A stretch of DNA of 64,000 nt, taken from positions 35,337 through 99,336 of the forward strand of contig JAAYUD010000078.1 of the NCBI GenBank assembly GCA_012517855.1, read 5' to 3'. Under the pieces are notes generated by a model. The model searched no databases, was not told where the DNA came from, and saw nothing but the letters and a program-made list of their open reading frames with translations. Below, piece after piece: positions 18,331-28,023 of this stretch; positions within the stretch are counted from its first letter, which is position 1; each line of letters begins with the position of its first letter. Origin of the DNA: Bacteroidales bacterium (lineage in GTDB: Bacteria; Bacteroidota; Bacteroidia; Bacteroidales; Bacteroidaceae). The translations under genes and the position numbers were made by a program.

Positions 18331-19623
18331 ATGGATTTTGTAAAAGAATTGAGATGGCGCGGCATGGTACATGACATAATGCCGGGCACTGAAGAGTTGC
18401 TAAACAAAGAGCATGTTACAGCTTATGTAGGTTTCGATCCTACCGCCGATTCGTTGCACATCGGTCATCTGTGCAGTATTATGATACTGAAACGTTTGCA
18501 GCTGGCCGGTCATAAACCGTTGGCATTGGTTGGAGGCGCTACCGGTATGATAGGCGATCCGTCGGGCAAATCGGCCGAACGCAATTTGCTTGATGAAGAG
18601 ACATTGGCGCATAATGTAGCATGTATTAAAGCGCAACTTGGCAAATTTCTTGACTTTGAATCGGAAATGCCCAACAAGGCAGAGCTGGTGAACAATTACG
18701 ATTGGATGAAGAATTTCTCTTTCCTCGAATTCACCCGTGATATAGGTAAGCATATCACCGTCAACTATATGATGGCTAAAGATTCGGTGCAGAAGCGCTT
18801 GAATGGTGAGGCCCGCGACGGATTGTCTTTCACGGAGTTTACCTATCAGCTGTTGCAGGCTTATGACTTCTTGTATCTTTATGAGAACAAGAACTGCAAG
18901 TTGCAGATGGGCGGATCGGACCAGTGGGGCAATATTACTACAGGTACCGAACTAATTCGCCGTATGAATGGGGGCGAGGCTTATGCTTTGACGTGCCCTT
19001 TGATAAAGAAGGCCGACGGTACTAAATTCGGAAAGACCGAAGGTGGCAATATATGGCTCAATCCCGAATATACATCACCATACAAATTCTATCAATTCTG
19101 GCTCAATGTGAGCGATGCGGATGCCGAACATTATATTAGAGTATTTACAATGCTCGGGCAGGAAGAGATCGAAGCATTGATTGCCGAGCATCAGAAAGCA
19201 CCTCATTTGCGCTTGTTGCAGAGAAAGCTGGCCGAAGAAGTGACGGTTATGGTACATTCCAGAGCCGACTACGAAACGGCTGTAGATGCGTCTAATATTC
19301 TTTTTGGGAATGCTACTTCGGAGGTTCTGAAGAAGCTTGATGAAAACACATTGCTTAGTGTGTTCGAAGGCGTACCTACATTCGAAATATCGCGCGACGA
19401 ATTGGTTTCAGGCGTCAAAGCCGTAGATTTGTTTGTAGAGCAAGCTGCCATTTTCTCTTCTAAAGGAGAAATGCGTAAGCTGGTACAAGGTGGCGGAGTA
19501 TCGGTAAACAAAGAGAAGCTGGTGGTTTTTGACCGCGAAATAAAGACAACTGACTTGATCGACGATAAATTCTTAGTGGTTCAGAGAGGCAAGAAAAACT
19601 ATTTTCTTGTGATCGCTAAATAA
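18331..19623 (+). CDS. tyrS: Tyrosyl-tRNA synthetase
   Basis: Class I synthetase that charges tRNA-Tyr. It is 430 residues, TyrS type. The Tyr-binding [16 protein letters not shown] contains HIGH, then [14 protein letters not shown] and [14 protein letters not shown]; the KMSKS equivalent is KFGKTEGG. The C-terminal S4-like RNA-binding domain (about 360-430) has [16 protein letters not shown] at 18331 follows a promoter-like element. tRNA-Gln lies 79 nt downstream under its own promoter. Confidence 0.96.
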   Translation: MDFVKELRWRGMVHDIMPGTEELLNKEHVTAYVGFDPTADSLHIGHLCSIMILKRLQLAGHKPLALVGGATGMIGDPSGKSAERNLLDEETLAHNVACIKAQLGKFLDFESEMPNKAELVNNYDWMKNFSFLEFTRDIGKHITVNYMMAKDSVQKRLNGEARDGLSFTEFTYQLLQAYDFLYLYENKNCKLQMGGSDQWGNITTGTELIRRMNGGEAYALTCPLIKKADGTKFGKTEGGNIWLNPEYTSPYKFYQFWLNVSDADAEHYIRVFTMLGQEEIEALIAEHQKAPHLRLLQRKLAEEVTVMVHSRADYETAVDASNILFGNATSEVLKKLDENTLLSVFEGVPTFEISRDELVSGVKAVDLFVEQAAIFSSKGEMRKLVQGGGVSVNKEKLVVFDREIKTTDLIDDKFLVVQRGKKNYFLVIAK

Positions 19624-19638
19624 AAAAGTTGCGAAATA

Positions 19639-19670
19639 TTTGGAGATTCAGCGGTTAATCTCTACTTTTG
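19639..19670 (+). promoter_or_regulatory. Promoter of tRNA-Gln
   Basis: TTTG (19639-19642), a 20-nt spacer, then TACTTTTG (19663-19670), an exact match to the Bacteroidetes consensus, 32 nt upstream of the mature tRNA 5' end. Confidence 0.7.
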
Positions 19671-19702
19671 TAGTCGATTTAGACAGCAATGCCTAAAGTG
19701 AT

Positions 19703-19773
19703 TGTCCTATGGTGTAATGGTAGCACTACAGTTTTTGGTTCTGTCAGTCGAAGTTCGAATCTTCGTAGGACAA
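19703..19773 (+). tRNA. tRNA-Gln (anticodon TTG)
   Basis: Folds as a full cloverleaf: acceptor TGTCCTA/TAGGACA, D arm GTGT...GCAC, anticodon loop TTTTGGT with TTG at positions 34-36, T arm CGAAG-TTCGAAT-CTTCG. Discriminator A at 19773; CCA is not encoded. It reads CAA (and by wobble CAG) codons. Confidence 0.95.
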
Positions 19774-19780
19774 CACAATT

Positions 19781-19815
19781 AATCCTGATTCATTCAAATG
19801 AGTCGGGATTTTTTG
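19781..19815 (+). terminator. Terminator after tRNA-Gln
   Basis: Arms AATCCTGATTCAT and ATGAGTCGGGATT (one mismatch-type G:T pair) with a TCAA loop, followed by a run of T. It begins 8 nt after the tRNA. Confidence 0.8.
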
Positions 19816-19920
19816 TTATTATCTTTTGGCTAGCCTCCGTGGCTTGTTACAACTTCACAATCAGTTTGTTTCATCGTTATCGTAAAGACCATTCATCGTT
19901 CACATCTGTTGGTTTCATTC

Positions 19921-20026
19921 GTTTGGTCGTGACCATACATACGTTTTCTCACGACCATACACGTGTTTGCTCATGACCATACACACGTTTGGTCACGACC
20001 AAACATCTGTTTGCTGGACAGCAAAC
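19921..20026. repeat. 22-bp degenerate tandem repeats built of small palindromes
   Basis: Four consecutive 22-bp units start at 19931, 19953, 19975 and 19997, each beginning GACCAWAC. At the junctions lie palindromes with 2-nt centres: GTTTGGTCACGACCAAAC (19987-20004) and GTTTGCTGGACAGCAAAC (20009-20026) are perfect. The block is followed by AACGATAAGGACGAAAAGG, which shares AAGGACGAA with the palindromes at 2939-3000 and 35234-35281. Confidence 0.75.
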
Positions 20027-20105
20027 GAATGAACGATAAGGACGAAAAGGATGAATCTACCAAATAGAGAGGTTGACAGGATGGTTTGAGAGAGATGACA
20101 GGTGC

Positions 20106-21059
20106 TTATCTACTATCTTCAGAGTCGTTGTTCTTCTTGGCTGCCACAATGTTTCTTTTAAGCGCGCTGTATTTGGCTCTTTTCATGGCGCTGTGGCGCA
20201 GAACTTGTCGATACTGTTCTTCGGTAAGGGTATTCCAGTCTTCTTTGTGCATAGATAGTAAGGATGCGTTTGGTTGTAGCTCGGGAGTACCAGTGGGTTT
20301 TGCAAACTTATTCCAGGGGCATACCGCTTGACACTTGTTACACCCATAGATGCTATTGCCTATTTTAGGGGATATTTCGGGCGAAATTCCGCTTTTATTC
20401 TCTATAGTAAGGTAGTTGATGCATTTGCTGGCGTTGAGCTCGTGGTGAGCTTCTAATGCACCGGTGGGACAACTGTCCAGGCAGCGCGTGCAATTTCCGC
20501 AACGATCAGGTAGGGGAGTGTCGTATTCGTCGGCTTTGGCATTGATAAACAATTCGCCTAAGAAGAAACATGGTCCTGCTTGCGGAATGATCAGCATGCA
20601 ATTCTTTCCGATCCATCCCAATCCGGCTTTCCAAGCCCAATACCGTTCGAATACGGGTGCCGTATCGCAAAAAGCGCGTCCCGTAAGCCACGGATATTTT
20701 GTTTGCAGTTCGGCAAGCAGTTTTTGCAGTCGTTGTTTCACTACTTCGTGATAATCTTTGCCATAGGCATACCAAGCTATCTGATATTCGGTGGGCGGAA
20801 TGAATTGTGCGGGGTAGTAGTTGAGGGCTACGGAGATAATGGTTTGGGTGCCTTCTACCAATACTCGTGGGTCGAGGCGCTTATCGTGATAATTGGCTAG
20901 ATAGTCCATGTCGGCATTTTTCTTTTCGTTGAGCCAATTGTCGAAGAAAGAGCTTGTGTGTTTGTCTACCGGTTCGGCATGTGCAAGTCCACAGATATCA
21001 AAGCCGAGACGTTTTGCCTCGGCTTTGACCATACTGTTTGCTATGATTTCTTCGTTCAT
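20106..21059 (-). CDS. queG: Epoxyqueuosine reductase
   Basis: Cobalamin- and Fe-S-dependent enzyme that performs the last step of queuosine synthesis, reducing epoxyqueuosine in tRNA. It is 317 residues from the ATG at 21057-21059; a longer open frame upstream runs into the deacetylase gene and has no family similarity. Two [4Fe-4S] motifs are visible: CGNCTRCLDSCPTGALE and the CNKCQAVCPWN pair. The N-terminal DUF1730 region contains RLGFDICGLAHAEPV. It overlaps the upstream deacetylase by 4 nt (ATGA), so it is the last gene of a DUF2723-deacetylase-queG unit. The C-terminal HEAT-like part is short, with the Lys/Ala-rich end KRNIVAAKKNNDSE. Confidence 0.93.
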   Translation of the reverse strand: MNEEIIANSMVKAEAKRLGFDICGLAHAEPVDKHTSSFFDNWLNEKKNADMDYLANYHDKRLDPRVLVEGTQTIISVALNYYPAQFIPPTEYQIAWYAYGKDYHEVVKQRLQKLLAELQTKYPWLTGRAFCDTAPVFERYWAWKAGLGWIGKNCMLIIPQAGPCFFLGELFINAKADEYDTPLPDRCGNCTRCLDSCPTGALEAHHELNASKCINYLTIENKSGISPEISPKIGNSIYGCNKCQAVCPWNKFAKPTGTPELQPNASLLSMHKEDWNTLTEEQYRQVLRHSAMKRAKYSALKRNIVAAKKNNDSEDSR

Positions 21060-21670
21060 AGGGTTTTGAATGAATATCCTTCTGCTATGAGATATTCCAG
21101 GGCTTTGGGTAGTGCGTATGGCAGATTTCCGTTGTCCCAAGATTTGAGAGAATCGTGGAACGTAATGATGGAGCCGTTGCGCACATACCGTTTCACATTC
21201 TCAAGAACCTGGGGACCATTGCGTTTCTTACTGTAATCGCGTGTTACCAAATCCCACATGATAATTTTGTAATACTTCTTCAGTTCCCAATATTGTGCAA
21301 TCCTCATGTGACCGTGTGGGGGTCTGAACAAGTCGGTATGCATCAATTTGTTTGCTTCGTTGGTATTGGCCAAATAGCTCTCCTTAGAGTGCTCGAAACC
21401 TTTAATATGGTTGAACGTATGATTCCCGATGCGATGTCCCGCTTCGACGACTTGTTTAAAAGTCTCGGGATATTTTCTAATATTGTCGCCTACCATAAAA
21501 AAAGTGGCGTAGATGCCATGTTTCGCAAGCAAATCCAGTACCCAAGGTGTCACTTCCGGTATGGGACCGTCGTCGAAAGTCAGATAAACTGTTCTCTCAT
21601 TCGGGTCCTTCCGGAAAATGGCAGAAGGGTATAACGCGCGAAAAGCGCGTGGTGGCTGTTCTATAAGCAT
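21056..21670 (-). CDS. Polysaccharide deacetylase (NodB homology domain)
   Basis: Carbohydrate esterase family 4-type deacetylase acting on N-acetylated glycans. It is 204 residues, almost only the NodB domain: motif 1 TFDDGPIPE with the catalytic/metal Asp pair, motif 2 HRIGNHTFNH with the metal histidines, RPPHGHMR (motif 3), and DLVTRDYS plus ITFHDS (motifs 4 and 5). No signal peptide or membrane anchor is visible, so either the enzyme is cytoplasmic or it relies on another route; its substrate is unknown. It sits 7 nt after the DUF2723 gene, which suggests action on a lipid-linked or surface glycan. Confidence 0.9.
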   Translation of the reverse strand: MLIEQPPRAFRALYPSAIFRKDPNERTVYLTFDDGPIPEVTPWVLDLLAKHGIYATFFMVGDNIRKYPETFKQVVEAGHRIGNHTFNHIKGFEHSKESYLANTNEANKLMHTDLFRPPHGHMRIAQYWELKKYYKIIMWDLVTRDYSKKRNGPQVLENVKRYVRNGSIITFHDSLKSWDNGNLPYALPKALEYLIAEGYSFKTL

Positions 21671-21677
21671 TTTCTAT

Positions 21678-24600
21678 TTACTGCGCAGACTTCATGAAGT
21701 GTGCATACTTGTTGTATATCGTATTTAACTGCATGGTGTACTGCTTGCTTAAGTTAGAATTATATTTGTTCATCAGCTTCACTTCTTGATCGAGTAAAGC
21801 CAAGTTGTATTCTATCTCTTGCGACGAAACGGCAATCTGCTGTATTCCCATAGAGAGGTACCAATTGAGGTATTCTACCGATTTGGATGCCAATGCCAGC
21901 ATTATATGGTCGGCATTCGCGCGCTTGCCAAGTTGATAGTAAGCTTCGGCCATTTGTACAGCTCCGTTTTGGAAATCATAAGGGATATTGTATTCAGGGA
22001 TCACCTTTTCGCAATAATTGAGAGCCGCCAATGCTTTGGCTTTTTGGCCTTCTTGCATTAATGCCACAATGAGTTGCGAGAAGACTCTTCGATGAGTATA
22101 GCACATTCTCATGACGTTTTCGTCGAGATAGATGCCTCGTTTGTCAATGCCGCCGTATCTGAATTTGTGCATCAGATTATCGTACATTTTCTTCGTATCG
22201 ATAGTAACTCCCGTCTTGGTATTGTCGAACGGTGTGAAGCGATAGGCAAGGCCTTCTTGTATAAAGTGATTGTCCATGCCCAAGCGGTTTTCTGTACCTA
22301 CGGTGATAGCGATATAAAGGGGACGAGTCCAGTTGGTGTTCTTTAAGAGTTCGAGCATCATAAGTTCACTCTTGTACAGCGCTTTTTTCCCTTTTAATGA
22401 TATCACCATATTGTCTGGTATAGTCGCTCCCTTTGGAATGCACATACCCGAACGCTCTACGGCTTTCTTGTCGACATTCATGATAATGCTATCGGTCGGA
22501 ATCACGTGCATGTTGTCGTTCGGATTGTGAACCCAATTCTTGAAGATCGTGTTTATCTCGTTCGGATTTGCACCCAATACGGCTCTATATTTGGCAGCAT
22601 CTTCGGGGCTATGAGAATATAGAGAATCTATTTGGTTGCCTATAGTTGGGTCAATCTGGATATATTCGTTTGTGCCCGAAACGTAATCGATGCGTTTCCA
22701 CTTGATGGGCAGCGAAGGCGAAGTATATGCCGGACGTTTCATCTGATCGATGTACCAGTCGGTCTGCAAGTAACTGAGATTGCAAACTCTGGCATCTGTG
22801 CGTAGACCTTCGGTATCCATGTTGTACCAAAGTGGGAAAGTATCGTTATCGCCATTGGTGAAGATAATTGGGTTGCCTTTGGCTTGCATGGACACCAAGT
22901 AGTTGTGTCCGAAGTCACGGCAAACATATCTTCCGGAACGGTCGTGATCGTCCCATGTCTGACCGGCCATTTGTATAGGAATCAAGATACAGGCAATAGT
23001 TGCCAAGGCTGCAGCGGTAAGTTCTTTCATCTTAGCCTTTTTGAGCAGATGAACGATACCCGCGACACCCATTCCAATCCAAATGGCATAGGCATAGAAC
23101 GAACCTGCGTAGGCATAGTCGCGTTCTCGAGGTTGCCCCGGCGTCTGGTTGAGGTAGAGCACTATGGCAATACCGGTCATGAAGAAGAGGAAGAATACAA
23201 CCCAGAATTGCTGCACTCCTTTCTTCCCTCGATAAGCTTGCCACAGCAATCCGATAATACCCAGCAAGAGCGGCAGCCCATAGAATACATTGTGTCCTTT
23301 ATTGTTTTGCAGATCTTTAGGCATCAAATCTTGGTTGCCTGTCAGGTATTGGTCGATAAACTTGAAACCTGTAATCCAGTTGCCATGTTCTATCTCTCCA
23401 CTTCCTTCCAAGTCGTTCTGGCGGCCTACAAAGTTCCACATAAAGTAGCGCCAATACATAAAGTTGAGCTGATAGGAGAAGAAGAATTTGAGATTTTCCC
23501 ATTGTGTAGGCATATTTACCATTACCGTTTCACCGCTTTGTGGATCGGTATAAGGAACGTCGTGTCCTTTGATATTTACCCATTGTTTATACCCGTCTGC
23601 ATATTGGGCACCGTACATTCGGGGGAAAAACATGTTTTGTTCGTACGCATAACTTGTTTCGCCGGGAATGGAAATATAGGAATCTTTTTCGTCTGGCGAA
23701 GTCTTTTCTTTGCGTATCCATTTTTTCTCAGAGCTCTCTTCTACAGGTTTCAGATAGTCACCTTCTTGTGCGAATTTAACTCGCGAACTGAAAGCCGGAC
23801 CGTAAAATAGAGGTCGGGTTCCATATTGTTCGCGGCCTAAGTAGTCGCCTAGCGTGAAAATATCTTCGGGAGAGTTTTGATCCATCGGAGGGTTGGCTAC
23901 CGAACGAATAACGATCAACGCATAAGAAGAATAACCGATAACCAGCATCATGGAGCAAATCACTGCTGTGTTCAATGCACGGGCAGAAACCCGGTACTTC
24001 GGATTTTTCTGTATTTTGGGTGAAAGATAAATCAGTAGTCCGGCAATAATGATGATGCCGATGATGATGGCGTTGGCACCATGGCCATAGAATGGGATAC
24101 CCAATAATGCTACTGTCAGGACAAAAGCATAGCGCATCCGATTCTGATTTTTATTATGGAAAGTTTCGTAAGTCGCCCAAATGAGTGCTGAAGCTAAAAT
24201 GGCTATATAGATAACAACCCCCGTGTTGAATGGCAAATTAAAGCCATTGACAAAGAGCAGTTCGAACCATCCGCCTACTTTTACGACACCCGGAACAATG
24301 CCATACAATACTACTCCTACCAATACTATCGAAGCGATAAGTGCTAATATGGATCCTTTGACGTTGGCATTGGGGCGTTTCTTGTAGTAATATACCAGAA
24401 CAATAGCCGGTAAACAAAGTAAATTGAGTAAGTGCACGCCAATACTTAAGCCGGTGAGGTAGGTGATAAGAATGAGGAATCTATCGGAGTGAGATTCATC
24501 GGCGACATCTTCCCATTTTAATATCAGCCAAAAGACAATGGCAGTGAACATGGATGAGAATGCATAAACCTCACCTTCGACGGCACTAAACCAAAATGTG

Positions 24601-25007
24601 TCGCTGAAAGTATAAGCCATGGCACCGACAAAACCTGAGCCCATGATGGTAATGAGTTGGGAAATTGTGACATTTTCTTCATCTTTTATAACCAATTTCT
24701 TTACCAAATGGGTGATTGTCCAAAACAGGAATAAGATGGTAGCGCCACTCATGAGGGCACTCATATAGTTTACCATTTTGGCTACTGTCTCGGCACTGCT
24801 TGCGAAGTGGGAGAAAAGATTAGCTACAAGCATAAAAAAAGGTGCTCCAGGTGGATGTCCTATTTCAAGTTTGTATCCTGTTGTAATGAACTCTGGACAG
24901 TCCCAAAAACTGGCTGTCGGTTCTATTGTCATACAATAGACTGTTGCCGCAATGGCAAAAGTAATCCAACCTATAAGGTTGTTTACATTTTTGTATTGTC
25001 TCATCAA
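21678..25007 (-). CDS. DUF2723 multi-pass membrane protein (probable glycosyltransferase), with C-terminal TPR-like region
   Basis: The 1109-residue product has a GT-C-like N-terminal half with about a dozen hydrophobic segments and the DUF2723 signature near the start: EPTASFWDCPEFI and GHPPGAPFFMLVANLF. This family is related to the O-mannosyltransferase TMEM260, so transfer of a sugar from a lipid carrier to proteins or glycans in the periplasm is the best inference. The C-terminal part (about 690-1109) is soluble, with TGDNDTFPLWY-type motifs (here NGDNDTFPLWYNMDT) and a helical, TPR-like end. A -7 element TATCTTTG (minus, 25040-25047) lies 33 nt upstream. It is first in the unit with the deacetylase and queG. 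Confidence 0.82.
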   Translation of the reverse strand: MMRQYKNVNNLIGWITFAIAATVYCMTIEPTASFWDCPEFITTGYKLEIGHPPGAPFFMLVANLFSHFASSAETVAKMVNYMSALMSGATILFLFWTITHLVKKLVIKDEENVTISQLITIMGSGFVGAMAYTFSDTFWFSAVEGEVYAFSSMFTAIVFWLILKWEDVADESHSDRFLILITYLTGLSIGVHLLNLLCLPAIVLVYYYKKRPNANVKGSILALIASIVLVGVVLYGIVPGVVKVGGWFELLFVNGFNLPFNTGVVIYIAILASALIWATYETFHNKNQNRMRYAFVLTVALLGIPFYGHGANAIIIGIIIIAGLLIYLSPKIQKNPKYRVSARALNTAVICSMMLVIGYSSYALIVIRSVANPPMDQNSPEDIFTLGDYLGREQYGTRPLFYGPAFSSRVKFAQEGDYLKPVEESSEKKWIRKEKTSPDEKDSYISIPGETSYAYEQNMFFPRMYGAQYADGYKQWVNIKGHDVPYTDPQSGETVMVNMPTQWENLKFFFSYQLNFMYWRYFMWNFVGRQNDLEGSGEIEHGNWITGFKFIDQYLTGNQDLMPKDLQNNKGHNVFYGLPLLLGIIGLLWQAYRGKKGVQQFWVVFFLFFMTGIAIVLYLNQTPGQPRERDYAYAGSFYAYAIWIGMGVAGIVHLLKKAKMKELTAAALATIACILIPIQMAGQTWDDHDRSGRYVCRDFGHNYLVSMQAKGNPIIFTNGDNDTFPLWYNMDTEGLRTDARVCNLSYLQTDWYIDQMKRPAYTSPSLPIKWKRIDYVSGTNEYIQIDPTIGNQIDSLYSHSPEDAAKYRAVLGANPNEINTIFKNWVHNPNDNMHVIPTDSIIMNVDKKAVERSGMCIPKGATIPDNMVISLKGKKALYKSELMMLELLKNTNWTRPLYIAITVGTENRLGMDNHFIQEGLAYRFTPFDNTKTGVTIDTKKMYDNLMHKFRYGGIDKRGIYLDENVMRMCYTHRRVFSQLIVALMQEGQKAKALAALNYCEKVIPEYNIPYDFQNGAVQMAEAYYQLGKRANADHIMLALASKSVEYLNWYLSMGIQQIAVSSQEIEYNLALLDQEVKLMNKYNSNLSKQYTMQLNTIYNKYAHFMKSAQ

Positions 25008-25104
25008 TTTACTTGTTAAAAGATATACACAATTTGGCGCAAAGATAATGAAAAGATGAATATTATGCTTTAAAAGCAGAATTAGAATAATATTAATTAA
25101 TAAT

Positions 25105-25124
25105 TTATCAACATATTATCAACA
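25105..25124 (+). other. Two direct TTATCAACA boxes in an AT-rich gap
   Basis: TTATCAACA occurs at 25105-25113 and again at 25116-25124. Each differs at one base from the DnaA box TTATCCACA. They lie in the AT-rich gap between polA and the DUF2723 gene. They could be weak DnaA sites or chance. Confidence 0.25.
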
Positions 25125-25126
25125 AT

Positions 25127-27937
25127 TTAGTGAGCTTCAAGCCAGTTGTGTCCCCAACCGCAGTCTGCTTTGAGTGGAACTAACATTTTGCAGGCTCCTT
25201 CCATCTCTTTGATAACGATTTGTTCTACTCGTTCTTTTTCGTCCGGATAGACGCTGAAATTTAATTCGTCGTGTACTTGAAGTATCATTTTGGAACGAAG
25301 TTTTTCGGTTTCGAAACTTTCGAAAATTTTGGCCATCGCTACTTTGATGATATCGGCGGCGCTTCCTTGTATAGGTGCGTTGACAGCGTTTCGTTCGGCA
25401 TATCCTCTAACAATTGCATTGTGCGAATTGATATCCGGCAAAAAGCGTTTCCTGTGGAACATTGTTTCTACATATCCTTTTTCACGGGCAATGGCAATGC
25501 TCTTGTCTATATATGTTCTGACCTGGGGGAATGTAATGAAGTAATTGTCGATTAGCTCTTTTGCCTCTTTGCGATCTATCATTAGTCTTTCTGAAAGGCC
25601 AAAAGCAGAAATTCCGTATATGATGCCGAAATTGGCGGTTTTGGCTTTACGTCTCATATCGGAATTGACATCTTCGATAGGGATCTTGTATATTTTGGCA
25701 GCTGTTGCGGCATGAATGTCAAAGCCATTGTTGAAAGCTTCAATCATATTTTCGTCTTGGCTAAGGTGTGCCATTATTCTAAGTTCTATTTGTGAATAAT
25801 CGGCAGAGAAGAATTCGCAACCTTCGTCGGCAATAAATGCTTTTCGTATTTCTTTTCCTCCTTCGTCGCGTACAGGAATGTTTTGTAAGTTTGGATTGCT
25901 TGAACTTAGCCTGCCGGTAGATGTTACAGTTTGGTTGAATGAAGTATGAATTCTGCCTGTCTTTGGATTAATCAATAGGGGAAGGTTGTCAATGTAGGTA
26001 CTCAATAGTTTTTTAAGACCGCGATAGTCTAAAATCTTTTCAATAACCGGATGTTTATGCCTTAGATTTTCGAGTACTTCTTCTGACGTTACATATTGTC
26101 CTGTTTTTGTTTTCTTGGCTTTGTCTACAACTTTCAATTTATCGAAAAGCACTTCGCCTACTTGTTTGGGTGAGGCAATATTGAATACTGTTCCTGCAAG
26201 TTCATAAATCTCTTTTTCTATCTTACCCATTTGTATTGTCAATTCGATGGATAGTTGTTTTAGTGCTTTGGTGTCGACAAGAACTCCATTGCTCTCCAAC
26301 TTTGCTAATACTGGAATGAGAGGCATCTCTATTTCGTAGAAAACTTGTTCGTCATTGTTTTTTTTCAGTTCTTCTTCTAACTTATATTTTAGTTGTAATG
26401 TGATGTCTGCATCCTCGCAGGCATATTCGTAAACAGCATCCGGCTCCAAATCGCGCATGTTTTTTTGTTTTTTCCCTCTTTCGCCAATCAGTTCTTCGAT
26501 GTGTACGGTTTGATAGTTCAGATATATTTCGGCTAAATAGTCCATATTGTGATGGAGTTCGGGTTGGATAACGTAGTGTGCGACCATCGTATCGAAAATC
26601 TTTCCTTTCAGTCTGATGCCATAGTTTTGAAGGACTAGTAAATCGTATTTGATATTTTGCCCGATTTTTAGTGTCTTAGAATTTTCGTAGACGACTTTGA
26701 ACTCATTAACAATATTTATAGCTTTTTCTGTTTCACTTGGTATGGGCACATAGAATGCTTCATTTTCTTTTATGGAGAAGCTCAATCCTACCAATTCGGC
26801 AGTTATTGGATCCGTTCCAGTAGTTTCTGTATCTAGACTTAGAAAATCGCTTGTAAGTAAATATTTAATTAATTCTTCTCTTTTCTCTTTTGTATCAATG
26901 AGTTTGTATGTTATGTCTGATGTTTTTAAGCTCCTAAAATTTGAATTATTTTGGTAATCCTTATCATTGGACGGCATTTCTTCAAACAAAGAGCCTTGAG
27001 TCGTGTTGTTTTTAGTGTCGAATAGTGAAGGTTGAGATAACGAGGGTGGGGGAGTTTGATTTTCGGCAAGTACTCTTTTGGTCAGCGCATGAAATTCTAA
27101 ATCATCGAAGATCGATTTCAATTTTTTCTCATCCGGTTTTTCTCTTTTCAGTTTATCCATCTCGAGTTCGATGGGAACATCTATTTTTATTGTGGCAAGA
27201 AGTTTCGACAACTTAATCTGTTCTTTGTTGTTTTCGACTTTCGTCTTTATGGCTCCTTTCAATTCGTTTGATCTTTCGAGGAGATTTTCGATACTTCCAA
27301 ATTCGGCGATCAATTTTTGGGCCGTTTTTTCTCCTACCCCTGGGCAACCGGGAATATTATCGGCTGCATCTCCCATTAGTCCGAGTAAGTCTATTACTTG
27401 TTGGGGACCGTCGATTAGATATTTTTCTTTTATCTCTTCTATGCCAAGAATCTCGTATGCCTTTTCTCCTGTTTTGGGACGGTACATGTATACATTTTCT
27501 TTTACTAATTGTCCATAGTCTTTATCAGGTGTAAGCATGTATGTTTCTATGCCTTGTCTTGAAGCCTTGTTCGATAACGTTCCTATTACATCGTCTGCTT
27601 CATAGCCTGCTACTTCGAGTATAGGTATTCGGTAAGCATTTATAATATCTTTGATGATGGGTACAGATTTTCTAATATCTTCGGGAGTTTCTTCTCTTTG
27701 TGCTTTATATTCTTTGTACATTTCCTTCCGAAAGGTAGGCCCTGCGGGGTCGAAGGCAATGCCTATGTGCGAAGGATCTTCTCTTTTTAGTATGTCTTCA
27801 AGCGTATTGACAAAACCTAGAATGGCTGAAGTATTCATTCCTTTCGAGTTGATTCGTGGGTTTCTGATCATTGCGTAATATGCTCTGAAGATTAGTGCAT
27901 AAGCGTCTAAAAGGAAAAGTTTGTTGTTGAAACTCAT
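25127..27937 (-). CDS. polA: DNA polymerase I
   Basis: Repair and Okazaki-fragment polymerase. It is 936 residues with all three activities expected. The 5' nuclease is residues 1 to about 290 (LFLLDAYALIFRAYYA, AGYEADDVIGTLS, GDAADNIPGCPGVGEKTA). The 3'-5' exonuclease spans about 345-540 with intact motifs SLDTETTGTDP, NIKYDLLVL and YACEDADITLQ, so proofreading should be active. Polymerase domain A runs from about 560 (SADYSQIELRIMAHLS, RRKAKTANFGIIYG, QVHDELNFSV). It is a single gene on the minus strand between the DUF2723 gene and the divergent prenyl synthetase. Confidence 0.97.
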   Translation of the reverse strand: MSFNNKLFLLDAYALIFRAYYAMIRNPRINSKGMNTSAILGFVNTLEDILKREDPSHIGIAFDPAGPTFRKEMYKEYKAQREETPEDIRKSVPIIKDIINAYRIPILEVAGYEADDVIGTLSNKASRQGIETYMLTPDKDYGQLVKENVYMYRPKTGEKAYEILGIEEIKEKYLIDGPQQVIDLLGLMGDAADNIPGCPGVGEKTAQKLIAEFGSIENLLERSNELKGAIKTKVENNKEQIKLSKLLATIKIDVPIELEMDKLKREKPDEKKLKSIFDDLEFHALTKRVLAENQTPPPSLSQPSLFDTKNNTTQGSLFEEMPSNDKDYQNNSNFRSLKTSDITYKLIDTKEKREELIKYLLTSDFLSLDTETTGTDPITAELVGLSFSIKENEAFYVPIPSETEKAINIVNEFKVVYENSKTLKIGQNIKYDLLVLQNYGIRLKGKIFDTMVAHYVIQPELHHNMDYLAEIYLNYQTVHIEELIGERGKKQKNMRDLEPDAVYEYACEDADITLQLKYKLEEELKKNNDEQVFYEIEMPLIPVLAKLESNGVLVDTKALKQLSIELTIQMGKIEKEIYELAGTVFNIASPKQVGEVLFDKLKVVDKAKKTKTGQYVTSEEVLENLRHKHPVIEKILDYRGLKKLLSTYIDNLPLLINPKTGRIHTSFNQTVTSTGRLSSSNPNLQNIPVRDEGGKEIRKAFIADEGCEFFSADYSQIELRIMAHLSQDENMIEAFNNGFDIHAATAAKIYKIPIEDVNSDMRRKAKTANFGIIYGISAFGLSERLMIDRKEAKELIDNYFITFPQVRTYIDKSIAIAREKGYVETMFHRKRFLPDINSHNAIVRGYAERNAVNAPIQGSAADIIKVAMAKIFESFETEKLRSKMILQVHDELNFSVYPDEKERVEQIVIKEMEGACKMLVPLKADCGWGHNWLEAH

Positions 27938-28023
27938 AATTAGCTGTTTTTTTGCATGTAAAATTACGAAAAAATACTTTATTATTGGTTTTATTACTAT
28001 TTTTGTATCGTAATTAAATTAAT

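Larger units (their letters stand above)
19774..20105. other. 332-bp non-coding region after tRNA-Gln
   Basis: Holds the tRNA terminator and a complex repeat (19921-20045). Open frames across it would be translations of the tRNA and repeats and are not credible genes. Confidence 0.75.

Noticed and set aside
19689..19976. 95-codon frame from 19689
   Set aside because: It runs across tRNA-Gln and its terminator, so it is not a protein gene.
19931..20018. 22-bp repeats as a CRISPR array
   Set aside because: The units are contiguous and degenerate, with no unique spacers between them, and no cas genes are present.
22884..23810. 308-codon plus-strand frame
   Set aside because: It lies wholly antisense to the DUF2723 gene, whose minus-strand product has clear family motifs; the plus-strand translation looks random and Cys/Phe/His-rich.
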